DNA from: Macrocystis pyrifera | Taxonomy: Eukaryota; Sar; Phaeophyceae; Laminariales; Laminariaceae | NCBI GenBank assembly: GCA_031763025.1 | Contig: JASSKH010000007.1 | Location: 6,835,930-6,899,929, forward strand | Direction of reading: 5' to 3' | Length of the DNA: 64,000 bases | In this document: positions 23,065 to 33,334 of the stretch, in pieces | Position numbering within the stretch: position 1 is the stretch's first letter | Layout of the letters: each line of letters begins with the position of its first letter | The notes under the pieces: model-generated | Told to the model about the DNA's origin: nothing | Database searches by the model: none | Seen by the model: the letters and a program-made list of their open reading frames with translations, nothing else | Made by a program: the position numbers and the translations under genes

Positions 23065-23177
23065 TTAACGGGGGGCTGTACGAGTACATAAATAGGACCA
23101 AATACTGTCGGTAAAAATAGCGAAATATCTTGTTTTTCGTGTGTACCGCAGGTCCTATTTACTATGGTCCCCCGTAA
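23065..23177 (+). mobile_element. TA-MITE 17
   Basis: Left end reads GGGGGGCTGTACGAGTACAT before AAATAGGACC, i.e. a TACGAGTA insertion; the right end is intact. Confidence 0.85.
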
Positions 23178-23976
23178 TACCAGGCACCAACCTGTCCCAA
23201 AATCTAATGAACGTTTGCATTGAATATTAATATACAGACAGTTCCTTGTATTCACGGTCATGCTGCACTATTATACTACCAATCCAATCGCAAGGTATAC
23301 CTGGCAATAAGCATGTAAGGGCTCGTACGGATTGGAGCTTTTTTGCGGCATATCCAAAAGATCCCTACGTTCCCGGCCGATGCATGGCATGTATCTACAG
23401 CCGTATACCGGTTCATATTTACTATACGATATCACACTCGCACGTACAGCGCAGTGGGGGGACGTCAACAAATACCTGGAGGTCAATACGATATATATAG
23501 CAAGCACGTAGTGCCACTGCTCTCTATTGTGCCGGCGAAACTCCCTTGTTAGGCACGACTGGAACCCGTTGTACTGCTGGCGCTATTCTTGCCACCCCCC
23601 CCCCCCCCCCCCCCCCCCCCCGCTCTGCCGCAACTGCTGCTGTATATCTGCCGCGATTGCCGCATAATCCATGTTCACACATGTTCGTACGAGTAAATAC
23701 TTCGTACAAGGCTAACTAACGCAAGCGCGGGAAATGTGTAGGCGTAATTCTGTTTTCCTTTTGCCCGCCTCCGGGGTATATAGATATATATATAATATAT
23801 ATATAATATATATATACGAATAAGAATGAAAGGCATCACGCCGTACTAAAACCAACTGTTTTTTTTTGTTTTTTTTGTTTTTTTTAGAACCGATCCGACC
23901 CGCTGGACTGATTTATTGGTGGTGTTGACGCCTTGAAAACGTTTTTCGTCGACTTACTGCTGTAGTACAACTAAAA

Positions 23977-24101
23977 CCCTTTTTAGGACCGCATGTCCAC
24001 GTTTCTGGGGAAGACTTACTGACATACCTGGTACAGGGTATACCTGGTATAGAATTTGACTGGTTTTCCGCCAACACGGGACTGCTGTGGTCCTGAAAGG
24101 G
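23977..24101. mobile_element. piggyBac-like MITE P5, expanded centre
   Basis: CCCTTTTTAGGACCGCATG and GGTCCTGAAAGGG ends. The centre is ~35 bases longer than P2 and holds two TACCTGGTA motifs. Confidence 0.78.
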
Positions 24102-24134
24102 TTTTACTACACTATTATTAATAATAGCCGACTA

Positions 24135-24244
24135 TTACGGGGGTCCATAGTGAATAGGACGCACACGGTACACACAAAAACCTATACATTCATCTATTTT
24201 TTTTTCCAACAATATTTGGTTGTATTTACTATGGTCCCCCGTAG
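24135..24244 (-). mobile_element. TA-MITE 18
   Basis: GGGGGTCCATAGTGAATAGG left, GTATTTACTATGGTCC right; TA on the left flank. Confidence 0.85.
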
Positions 24245-24349
24245 TGCCAGGTGCACACACAGTACACTGTATATACCACAATATATACTACTACTGTATA
24301 AGTAGTAACTGTGGGGAATATATATATTTTGCAATGCTCGGAATATGGG

Positions 24350-24795
24350 TAGGTTTTACCAGTAGCCCAACGGACTAAGTCCTCAACAAATGCCCCTCTC
24401 CCCCCCCGTGGGCACAGCGGGGTCCTTGGTCTTCGTACGGAGCCGTACGTGCCTGTTAATAGTCCGCAGTTCTTATGACCATGTCTGGGGAGGAACCAGG
24501 AAAGTGTGTTTTACCAATATTCTTGACACGCATGTGAAATTTCACCTTTCGGAACCGACTGCAGTCCAGTCACGTTTTCGGGACAAACCCAGTCTAGATC
24601 CAAGTAGTTTGCCTCCACAACGGGACCGCAGATAGTTCTATACTAATAAAAGGGTTAAAAAAGCCGTTTTCATGGACGGGAGATTCGACCTCGCGACCAA
24701 CGACCCATGTCCCGCCGACAGACGCCATATTAGTCCGTTGGGCTACTGGTAAAAGGTCAACCTATTAACCTATATCCGATCTAAGCCTTACGAGG
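24350..24795 (-). mobile_element. SINE-B copy B5, with piggyBac-like MITE inside
   Basis: Reverse copy from CCAGTAGCCCAACGGAC through the tail to the tRNA-like end at 24665-24760. It is interrupted at about 24551-24655 by a piggyBac-like MITE. GCCTGTTAATAGTCCGC at 24448 has six bases more than the consensus GCCTAGTCCGC. Confidence 0.8.
24551..24655. mobile_element. piggyBac-like MITE P6, inside SINE-B
   Basis: GACTGCAGTCC through AACGGGACCGCAG to AAAAGGGTTAA, interrupting SINE-B copy B5. Confidence 0.75.
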
Positions 24796-24834
24796 TGTAA
24801 CATATATGTATGCGTATGTATTGTTGTTAGGGTT

Positions 24835-25262
24835 GCCATCCGACAACGTGCAGCATGGGGCTTCACCGTTGATCAATCAAAAAAATTCCTGATGAAAGAA
24901 GAAAAACCCGGATACAGAGGAAAGCTAGTACGCACAAGGTTCTATCTATCTTCCATGTATATACTCCCTGTTATGCTTCACCTACGATACTCTAGGTGTT
25001 GTCTTTATTAATAGTCTTTACTCCTTCCTACATCTTACTACGGTATGTACTCGCTACTTTCTATTATTAAATCTCAAGCCGCATCCAAGCTTCATCCCCA
25101 CGCCATCGGTGTGGGTCTGTCCCCCCCCCCCCCCCCCCCCCCCCTCTGCTCCTTCTCGATTCCTGTCGACCCCTAAGCTGGAGTCTAAATCGCGATACCC
25201 TCCTCGAAAACGGCGACCTGTGTAGTCACCGAGAGACGATTTGGAGTAGGCGTTCCTTCACC
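24835..25262 (+). repeat. repeat D copy 2 with 24-C tract
   Basis: Aligns to copy 1 and extends further to GATTTGGAGTAGGCGTTCC. A C run (25121-25144) replaces the short C stretch of copy 1. GTCTTTATTAATAGTCTTTA at 25003 has a duplicated GTCTTTA around TTAATA. Confidence 0.8.
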
Positions 25263-25469
25263 AATCCTTTCCTTCCCAATAAAAGGAGCACATCAATGTT
25301 CTAGGGAAGCTCAGCGCCGGCATGTCAGAAGTAAGAACTGAGAATCACTTCAACCCCGCCAGTCCGCCGGGCGAAAAACGTGGCCCTTTCGAACCCCCTC
25401 GTCCCTTCCTCGCGACTCTCCAACCCGCACCCCCTGCAGGACAACGGGTGTCTTGTCTGTCCATCCATC

Positions 25470-25592
25470 TGCCCGCCCCCCTTCGCCGACGTGCTCTGTC
25501 CCGACACGGTAGGGATGGGAGGGTTTATGGTCATACGACTACGGTCATGTATGACATGAGTATGCCCCCGCCCCCCCCCCCCCCCCCGCTGC
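25470..25592 (+). mobile_element. SINE-C copy C6, 3' part
   Basis: Carries CGACGTGCTCTGTCCCGACA, GGTCATACGACTACGGTCAT and the tail GAGTATGCCCCC followed by C-rich sequence. It sits just downstream of the MTP18-like gene, in opposite orientation. Confidence 0.7.
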
Positions 25593-25697
25593 CGCCGGTG
25601 TTTTCAGTTTTCCCTCTCAGGGTGCCAGGGGCTCCGAGCCGAAAATGGGCTCCAGCTCGCACCGCGGGAACTTCTCGAGGAGCACTGGCCGGATCGT

Positions 25698-26497
25698 CTA
25701 GTCCAGCACCTCCTCCACGAGGTTGTCGAGGGGTGCCACGATAAAGGGGATTAGAGCTATAGCCCCGCAGCGGTGGGCAACCAGCCGCCGACGCCGGGGA
25801 ACTGGACTGTTCTTCAAGGTTGGACGCACTCAGCATGTACTCAACGAACGCCACCCAGCGATTGATAGCGAAACCCCGGAAACACAACGGATGCGAGCAA
25901 TCTGAAACGTCAACACGGCGAACGACGCGGGAATCGCGCAAAAATTGGGAATCGCTCTCCTTGGAACACTTGAACCCCTTAGACACAGCGTCAGCCGACA
26001 CGTACGCAATGGCGACGGCGTACGAAACCACCACCGCGAATCCAGGGATGAGAGGCCGGAACGCCTCCCCCACTTCATTGGCGTACCCCGTGTAGCGCAG
26101 CGCGGTATCCCTGAAGATGTCCACTCCTCCCTCCTCCCCCTCCCCCCCCCCCCCCCCCCCCTGCTTGGCCCCCTTGTCCCACGTGATCTTGTACGAGTAC
26201 CCGGCGCTGATTTACCCTGTGCAGCGTGCCATCTGCGCGAAGAGAATATTGGTCGTGTCCGCCAGCTGCTCAGCTCCAGCGACGATGCTAAGCCCCGTTT
26301 CCCTTCCCGCTCGTCACGATCGGCAGGAGTTCCAACCCCTGGAAGACGGAGGCGTCCACACCACCGGCGAGGCGAATCCTCCGACCGTTACACCCGTCCG
26401 GCCAATCGCCGCTGCGGGCGCCACAAAACGCCTCCACGGCGCCAGACGACGCCGCCGCCACGAGCGCCAGAGCGGAACAAGATATCTTTGCCGCCAT
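25698..26497 (-). CDS. MTP18/MTFP1-family membrane protein with plastid-type presequence
   Basis: The family is that of mitochondrial fission process protein 1 (MTP18), a small multi-pass protein acting in organelle division. Seen: the blocks DIFRDTALRY, GYANEVGEAFRPL and SYAVAIAYVSADAVSKG, then GFAINR, then IALIPFIVAPLDNLVEEVLD and a stop at 25698; all match the order in animal MTP18. Upstream, ATG at 26497 opens MAAKISCSALALVAAASSG, a signal-like stretch ending VEAF followed by VAPAA, the ASAFAP-type junction of ochrophyte plastid proteins. Between the two parts are ELLPIVTSGKG, LADTTNILFAQMARCTG and SAGYSYKITWDKGAKQ, then a 20-base G run. The frame changes at short homopolymers (about 25763, 25775, 25874, 25905, 26425), so this is either long-read indel error or a young pseudogene; introns are also possible. 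Family assignment is firm. That the presequence belongs to the same gene is inferred from adjacency and strand. Confidence 0.75.
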
Positions 26498-26656
26498 GCT
26501 TCGCTCGAAAAAGGAAGACCGCAGAGGGTGTACGTAGCCCGGGCAGTGAGCTTGATGGGCGCAATATCCTTCAAGAGGTTATGTACGAAGTTTTCAAAGC
26601 TGAGTTTCGTCGAAATCCTTAATCTCGCAGCTTTACCCTTTTTCGGGCTGCTAATA

Positions 26657-26770
26657 TTACGAGGGACCATAGTAAATAGGACCAAATACTTTTAGTAAAA
26701 ATAGGTAAATGTATAGGTTTTTGAAAGTACCATAGGTCCTATTTACCGTGCCCCCCCCCCCCCCCCGTAA
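26657..26770 (+). mobile_element. TA-MITE 19
   Basis: AGTAAATAGG-type; the right end has a run of 17 C in place of GGTCCCCC. Lies about 160 bases upstream of the MTP18-like ATG. Confidence 0.88.
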
Positions 26771-26799
26771 TAGTAGTACGAAAAGGAATGCACTCACTC

Positions 26800-26905
26800 T
26801 TGTTTAGGGGACAAACCGCTACATTTATAAGTAAGTCCTGTCTTGCGGGACAAACCGCTCTAATTATGAGTCGTTTGTGCCCAAAACGAGACTGCGGGCC
26901 TGATA
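26800..26905. mobile_element. piggyBac-like MITE P7, eroded
   Basis: TTTAGGGGACAAACCGCT and CGTTTGTGCCCAAAACGAGA arms with an extra internal copy of GGGACAAACCGCT. Confidence 0.6.
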
Positions 26906-27184
26906 CCGCCAAAGAGTTGAGATGTTCTCCTTTTGTTTTCGTCTCGTTTTTATTGTTTTTCCACACCGGGCAGTTTTTTCAAGCACTGCACACACTCACG
27001 CTTACCGCTGACTCTGGACGGAAGTATCTATATCGATGTGTGGAGCGTTTAGTCATTAATTTGCTGATACAAAACGGTCTCAGCGCGGTGTGTATACCAC
27101 TCACCTGCCGCCTTATCCAACCAACAGGCATCCAACTAATTAACTGTATTCATGACCAACTATTAACAACCAACCAACTAACTA

Positions 27185-27293
27185 TTACGGAGGGCCATAG
27201 TAAATGGGACCAAATTTTGTTATCAAAAATAGGGAAATAAATATATAGGTTTTTGTGTGTACCGTAGATGTTATTTACTATGATCCTCCGTAA
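27185..27293 (+). mobile_element. TA-MITE 20
   Basis: TTACGGAGGGCCATAGTAAA left end, TTTACTATGATCCTCCG right end; four extra bases in the middle. Confidence 0.88.
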
Positions 27294-27883
27294 AAGCTAA
27301 CTAACTAACCCAACTCTTATTGACCGACGAAAATGATGATGGTCTCGGCTTTCTAGGATATTTTAGTAACTCATTTACCAAGCTTATAATCTTCCGGTCG
27401 CGCTCGGCGCAAAACGACGAATAATACATCATATACCTGACCAGTACATTGTTCCCTTTTTCAGTTCAAGAAATATCTCATCTATTCCCGCAGGAAAGCA
27501 AAGTTCCGCTACAAAAGAAACTTTCTTTTGAGACTTGAGATCGGCGGGGGGGGGGGGGGGGGGGATGGGAAATAGACGCCAAAAAGTGGCGATAAATATA
27601 CAGCGACCGCCACTGCGTGAATAGGGCGATGACACACCCAATGCAAATTCATTGCTGTCTCGAGCTACAGCGCAAGGAGTCGTACAGCGCCGGGCGCACG
27701 CACCATGTTTGTTTGTTTGTTTGTTTTTATCCTCCGGCGGATTGGTAAAAAAGAGCATAAGCTCACCACAACTACACCCGTATACTCGTGGGCCCTCGCG
27801 CTGCTCGTATACTCGCGCGTGATTTAACGCCAATAAAAGTAATCATTGGCTTGGTCGCCCCCATTGCGGTAGGGTGTAAACCC

Positions 27884-28215
27884 CGTGTAGGACCCAATGT
27901 GTGTCGGTCGGTTTCGGCCGGTGATTCGGGGATTTCGTACAGATATGTTGGCGTTCTCGGTGGAGGGGACAGGGGAATAGAAAACCGACCGTAAAAAACC
28001 GAGTTGGTTTCGGGTTTCGGTCGTTTGTTTTTCGGGCAAATCGCAATACCGACCCAAAAAAATGGTCGGTTTCGGCCGGTGTTTCGGGGATTCCATACAG
28101 ACATGTTGGCGTTATCGGTGAAGGAGACAAGGAAACAGGGAAATAGAAAATTGACCAGGGAAAAAAAAACGAGTTTGGTTTCCGGTTTCGGTCGTTTTTT
28201 TTCCTGTTTTAGGCG
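27884..28215. repeat. ~165-bp tandem duplication with GGTTTCGGCCGGT
   Basis: GGTCGGTTTCGGCCGGTG, TTCGGGGATT, ACATGTTGGCGTTATCGGTG and GGTTTCGGTCGTTT occur in both units (27900 and 28062). Confidence 0.88.
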
Positions 28216-28324
28216 GAAGAAACCTTCTTGCGAGAAAAACCCAAGGCCACGCATCGGAGTTGCACGTAGTTGATGAGCACGGCGGGGCCGTAACAACGCA
28301 TTAGGTTGAGGTATTACTATTCCT

Positions 28325-28430
28325 CTGACGGGAGACCGTAGTAAATACGACCAGATACTTCTAGTAAAAATAAGGAAATATATAGGTTTTTGCGCGCGCC
28401 GTAGGTCCTATTTACTATGGTCCCCCGTAA
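28325..28430 (+). mobile_element. TA-MITE 21
   Basis: CTGACGGGAGACCGTAGTAA left end eroded, right end intact with TA. Confidence 0.85.
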
Positions 28431-28439
28431 TAGTTTATG

Positions 28440-28505
28440 TTGGGCTATATGGTGGTAACAGGTTAACCTATCGCCTACCCAAGCTAAGCCTTACAACAGT
28501 AGGGG
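28440..28505 (-). mobile_element. SINE-B fragment B6
   Basis: Only the TTAACCTATCGCCTACCCAA / CTAAGCCTTACAACA segment is left, followed by a G-rich run. Confidence 0.6.
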
Positions 28506-28890
28506 GGCGGGGGGGGGGTGTACTCATTAGGGAAGGGGGGGGGGGGGGGAGGGGGAGAAGCTCCTGCTACGTACGCGTACCCGGGTCTGAGTTACGAGCA
28601 GGAGGGAGCATGAGCAAGAAAGGCGAAGGTAATAAATGGGACGGGAGAACAACGAAGCGAAGAAACGAACCCGTGTATCACTGGTGAGGTATGCTGCAGG
28701 TAGTACCGCTGCGATGTTGACACGAACGAACCGCAGACCCTTTTTCTCTTTCTCTCTCTCTATCTCCGCGATTTTATCCGGTTTGCTGGCTCGTGCATGC
28801 TGCGCTCTTCGTATCCAGTACGTTGGCATCACGGGTGGCCGGGACCACCCCCCTTGCACAATGTCGACATTGAGCAAGAGTACCACACTA

Positions 28891-28995
28891 TTACGGGGGT
28901 CCATAGTTAACGGGACCAAATATTGTTAGTAAAAATACCTAAATATATAGGTTTTTATGTATGCCATAGGTCCTGTTAACTATAGACTCCCGTAA
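28891..28995 (+). mobile_element. TA-MITE 22
   Basis: GTTAACGGGACC / GTTAACTATAGACTCC ends, TA on both flanks. Confidence 0.9.
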
Positions 28996-28999
28996 TATT

Positions 29000-30540
29000 A
29001 ATAATACTAGGTGTATCGAATTGAGAGCTTGTCGACATCACGTGGTGGGGTTTTACTGTGCACGTTGTCCAATGTCTCCACAACGATTTGTTTACGCCCG
29101 CATTGTGCAGGCGAGGGGGGGGGGGGGGGGGGTCTCGTCCACCTGCGATGGCATTTGCATTGCCTAATCTCCTTACGTAGTACCAGCAGGGCGCTGCATC
29201 TCTTTGCGGGGTATTTTTCCTGTCTCGCAGTTTTCGTGACCACAGAGCCTATTTAGCACTCTGTACATCAAACTAAGGACCATTTTCATATTAATACTCA
29301 TTCTACACGGTCGTTATATAAAAGTACATTGTGCTCTGGGTGTAGATGGTCGAGAGAACACGGGATTCACGTGGGTGGAAAACGGGCACGGTATATCGTA
29401 GGGGCAGCAGTAGACCGTGCACTCGTGAGGCGTTTTACGATAGAGGTTCACCCTAATGTTTCTGGGGCTCCTCACTTGACCTTAAGGAGCTCCTTACCTC
29501 GCCCGAAAACCGACTTCACAGCAAACATCAAAATTGCGTCCCGATCAACAATCCCATGGTCCAAGCACACAAAGACGTCATTTTTCGAAAAAAAGATAGG
29601 CATTCCGACGATTTTGGGTTAAGAAGCCCCGTCGCTATGAAAAAAAAAAAAGCGGAATTGCGCTACCTCTACCGTAGTACGCGCGATCGAAGCAACCACT
29701 GTTACGGGGGACAACAACAGTAAATAGGACCAAATATTGTCAGCAAAAAGCAGGTAAAAATACACCTGGTAGTTTTTTTGTGTGTGCCATATAGGTCCTA
29801 TTTACTATGGTCCTCCGTGAGAGTAATCACACGCAGCCTGCAAAGATGATTTTCGACGATATTCTCAATCTCGCAGCTGCCGTTTCTTAATCTCACAAAT
29901 TTGCTGTGTGCTGCTACAAGCAGCAACACCGTGATGCTTCGAAGTATGTACAGCAGTAGTATACCAAGCAAGGGTATCACGACGTACGAAATTACATTTT
30001 TTTTTTTTTTTTTTTTCCCTATAATGACATGTATGCGCACGCAGCGCTTACCAGTACAATTTAAGCGCATACCATAAACTCGATGAGAGCTCGACGTTGA
30101 ACCCCGATTTGATGCCACGGTACGCTACCCTGCCCCACCGAACAAAAAAAAAAAAATGGATTTTCAAAACATTTTTTGTTGGCGTCGGTGCACATCTCGC
30201 GAAAAACAACGAACTCTTGAAAGCTTTTGATGGAGCCTGCCCGCGAAAATAAAAAAAAAGGGCTATTTATAGCCACTCGGCCGAGTGCGGCTCTGAGCGG
30301 CCGAAAAAAAAAACAAAGGGCATTTGTTCGAATCATGCCGTCAGCTTTCCAGCCAGCCAAAGGGAATCCATCACCCCGCCCTGTGCCCTCTTTTTTTCAG
30401 GCACAAGGAACGTGTTACCAATCTCAGACCTGAATACTTGACGAAAATAGACAAGAAGAAGAAGAAAAAAAAAAATGTAGATAAAAATCCCCTTGTGAAT
30501 GGGATTTACTGCGGTGCGTATATAAACGCGGTGCTGCGAA
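29000..30540. other. no gene recognised apart from TA-MITE 23
   Basis: Holds G17 at 29116, T18 near 30000 and A-runs; frames are short. Confidence 0.5.
29702..29820 (+). mobile_element. TA-MITE 23, with CCTGGTA insertion
   Basis: AGTAAATAGG-type, longer than consensus; ATACACCTGGTAG at 29759 replaces ATATAGG. Confidence 0.82.
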
Positions 30541-30546
30541 CCCCTT

Positions 30547-30800
30547 AGGGCCCATCTTAACGGGGAACACTAAATTTCGTTTGATCAGATGCAAATTAAA
30601 TTAGGGAAAATAAATCAAGTCAAATTGAAAGAACCGAAAGTCCTCGATAAGATGGGCCCTTAAATTAAATTAGAAAAAAAAAATCAAGTCAAACTGAAAG
30701 AACCGAAAGTCCCCGATAAGATGGGCCCTTAAAATTAAATTAGAAAAAAAAAATCAAGTCAGATTGAAAGAGCCGAAAGTCCCCGTTAAGATGGGCCCTT
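30547..30800. mobile_element. PIF/Harbinger-like MITE with internal end repeats
   Basis: Ends are perfect inverted repeats GGGCCCATCTTAACGGGGA / its complement, flanked by TTA on both sides (TWA-type target duplication). Inside, a ~70 base unit ending TAAGATGGGCCCTTAAA is repeated about three times, so the right end is present in triplicate. Body is AT-rich with no coding. Confidence 0.8.
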
Positions 30801-30855
30801 AGGGGCTGCAGTTTCGTTTTGGGGGACAAATTGCCTGGAACTAAAGTCATTTATA
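30797..30855. mobile_element. piggyBac-like MITE P8, half
   Basis: GGGGCTGCAGTTTCGTTTTG and GGACAAATTGCCTGGAACTA; the right arm is missing. Abuts the Harbinger-like element. Confidence 0.6.
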
Positions 30856-30897
30856 ATATATATATATATATGTTTTGCAGTGCGGCACTAAAATGGT

Positions 30898-30990
30898 AAC
30901 CCCAAGGAATTACTAATCTGTTGGGCTGCGGGTAAAAGGTTATAACCAATCGCCTACAGCATATATATGCTCACACTAGAATCAAGCCGC
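30898..30990 (-). mobile_element. SINE-B fragment B7
   Basis: CTGTTGGGCTGCGGGTAAAA and ACCAATCGCCTACAGC match the tail junction of the family. Confidence 0.55.
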
Positions 30991-30997
30991 ACAACCC

Positions 30998-31110
30998 TGC
31001 CTGGTCGGTGAAAACCCGACATGCTCCGTCCCGGCATTGTAGGGATGCGAAGGTCTATGGTCATACGATTACGGCCAAGCATGGGATCGAGTACATTTCT
31101 CCTATCGAGA
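30998..31110 (+). mobile_element. SINE-C copy C7 upstream of LINE
   Basis: 3' part of the family from CTGCCTGGTCGGTGAAAACC to ATCGAGTACA. It abuts the truncated 5' end of the LINE. Confidence 0.8.
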
Positions 31111-32730
31111 TCTCCCCCGCCCTCCCCTCAGGAAAGATGTGGAGGATGATGAAAAAGAAGACGGGATGTGCGAGAAGTGCTGCGATGCTGGACGGGGAAA
31201 TATCGAAGTATGTTGACATTTTACAAGGAGTTGCACAGGGATGTACGTTGTCACCTAACCTATTCAAGATATGCATATATATACATACATATTAACGACC
31301 TGATACATAGTAGCGGTCCAGGCAGCAAGGCAGGGAGTCACGGCAGGTGAAGATACGGTGTCGGGATTGATGTTTGTGCGGATGACTTCGTGGGGAGATC
31401 AGAAACGCCCGAAGGATTGCAGAAACAAATAGAGAAAGCGCTAGAATACACTAGGAAATGGAGGGTGACGGCGAACGCCAAGAAATGCGCAGTAGTTGTT
31501 TGTAACGAAGATAAGGTAAACCCGGTAGGTTGCAGTTCGAAGTGGGGAGAAGATGAATTGCCGATCGTAGACCAGTATACATACCTTGGTGTAGAGATAT
31601 CAAAGTCCTGCTCTTGGGATACACAAAAGAAAAAATAATAGGAAAGCGTAAAGCACACGTCGGCAAGATGGATGCGATCCTAACAGACTCGCACTTTGAC
31701 ACTAGGATTAAGAGATGTATCCTGATGAATGTGATAGTACCAAAGCTAGAATATGCAGGACAAGCATGGGAAGGGAACGCGAAACTCATAAAACAGTTGG
31801 AAGCAGTACAAATGACAGCAGCTAAAAAAATCCTAAGATGCTCAAGTACGACTATTAACAGTAATACAGTATCAAGAGCAGAACTGGGAATGCACCCACT
31901 CAAGACAAATAGAGACATGAGAAAGTTGAAATGACAACATAAAGTAAGGAACAGGCCAAAAAAGAGGTTGCCAGCCATAGTTGATAGAGCTGCATGTGAG
32001 AAAGTAACAAAAGGGCGAGCTGGAATAAGGTGGGATGGCGTAGTTGAGAAAGTACGGAAGGATATAGGGGGAAACCAAGAAGAGATGATGTCCGCCGGGA
32101 AGTTTGGGAGGTACAAGACAGAAGTAGAAGGATAGAGAGAAGGGAAAGGCTAGCGTTAATAAACAAGGTGGAATCGGAAAAAACACTTAAACATGTACGG
32201 GGATTGAGAGAAAGAATATGAATGAAAACGTATTTGCATGCCCAATGGACTTCGCGAAAAAGTCGAAACAGTGATTTCGTGTAGGTGACCTGGACCTGCC
32301 AGAAAGAAGAAAGAGGTATATCAGTAGCCGGGAGGAGCAGGAAGTAGTCGCACAGATGTGCCCGTGTGGCAAATAAATAGAGAGTAGAACTCACATAGTA
32401 GGAGAATGTGAAATATACAAGGAGGAACGGGAAGTGCTAGAAGAGATGAGGGAAATAGACGAATGTGACATGGAGGAGTTTGATACACTACATAGCAACG
32501 AGAAAACGATCGCTATCATAGGAGATAGATGGTGGCCACAGGCGGCCAAACAGGAAGGGGATAAGATTAACAAAAAGTTTCTGTGTAATATATGGAAACA
32601 ACGTAATGAGCGCCCAATTGTTGGAGGTGTCTCTATCAGGAGTAGGAACCGTGCTCCGTCTCGAAAGGGATGCGTGGTCAATGGTCGAATGACTAAGGCA
32701 AGCAACAAATGAGTATACCCAAGCAATGTC
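31110..32730 (+). mobile_element. 5'-truncated LINE (reverse transcriptase and CCHC tail)
   Basis: Non-LTR retrotransposon remnant. RT motifs in order: QGVAQGCTLSPNLFK (31231-31275), INDLI, CADDFVG (about 31370), YTYLGVEISKSCSWD (31580), then the thumb/C-terminal part with HVGKMDAIL, RAELGMHPLKTNRDMRKLK (31880) and KKRLPAIVDRA. The C-terminus has CPCG...HIVGEC (32358-32410), the CCHC knuckle usual after LINE RTs, GDRWWPQAAKQEGDK, and ends CVVNGRMTKASNK at a TGA (32710). Several frame changes and at least two in-frame stops make it inactive. The 5' end with the endonuclease and start of RT is missing; it abuts a SINE-C copy, and another SINE-C copy follows its 3' end. The last ~70 bases resemble the 3' end of SINE-C. 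Clade not assigned. Confidence 0.9.
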
Positions 32731-32856
32731 TGCCTGGTCGGTGAAAACCCGACGTGCTCCGTCCCGGCATTGTAGGGATGCGAGGGTCTATGGTCATACG
32801 ACTATGGCCATGCATGATAATGAGTACCCCCCCCCCCCCCCCCCCCCCCCTCCCCC
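32716..32856 (+). mobile_element. SINE-C copy C8 downstream of LINE
   Basis: Starts within 10 bases of the LINE stop codon: AAGCAATGTCTGCCTGGTCG through ATAATGAGTA, then a C tract of about 24 bases from 32827. Confidence 0.8.
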
Positions 32857-33162
32857 CACCCTCCCTGAAGCCGTTGGAGATTCTGGCCAAAAAGGTTAAC
32901 CAATCGCCTGTACTGCACATCAATTCGACGCAAGTCGAAGGGGGGAAGGACGTGCTGAACTCTTCTCGCGATAAAAAAACGATTAAAAAAACTAAAAAAA
33001 AAAGGGACATACCCGACCTTAGCGGGGAGAAGAGAAGAGCTTGCTTAGTGACCCCGGATCTGGGTCACGACCGCGTAGGAAGGGGCAGGAGCAAAAACGG
33101 CGAATGTAGTGTATGAGAAGGGGCAGGAGCAAAAACGGCGAATGTAGTGTATGAGATGGGAT

Positions 33163-33262
33163 GAAGCAAACCCGACGTGCTCTCCGTCCCGGCATTGTAT
33201 ACAGGGATGCGAGGGTCTATGTTCATATGACTATGGGCATACATGCCATAGTAGTCCCACCC
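33163..33262 (+). mobile_element. SINE-C copy C9, 3' part
   Basis: AACCCGACGTGCTCTCCGTC, then the CCGGCATTGTA block with a small TACA insertion at 33198 relative to other copies, ending in CCCACCCCCC. Upstream, 33080-33150 holds a 33-base direct duplication (GGGGCAGGAGCAAAAACGGC). Confidence 0.7.
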
Positions 33263-33302
33263 CCCAGCCCCCTTCCTCCGCCACACTAAGCCTTGTAGCA
33301 GC

Positions 33303-33334
33303 GTGGTGGTGGTGGTGGTGGTGGTGGTGGTGGG
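33303..33334. repeat. GTG microsatellite
   Basis: Ten GTG units. Confidence 0.9.
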
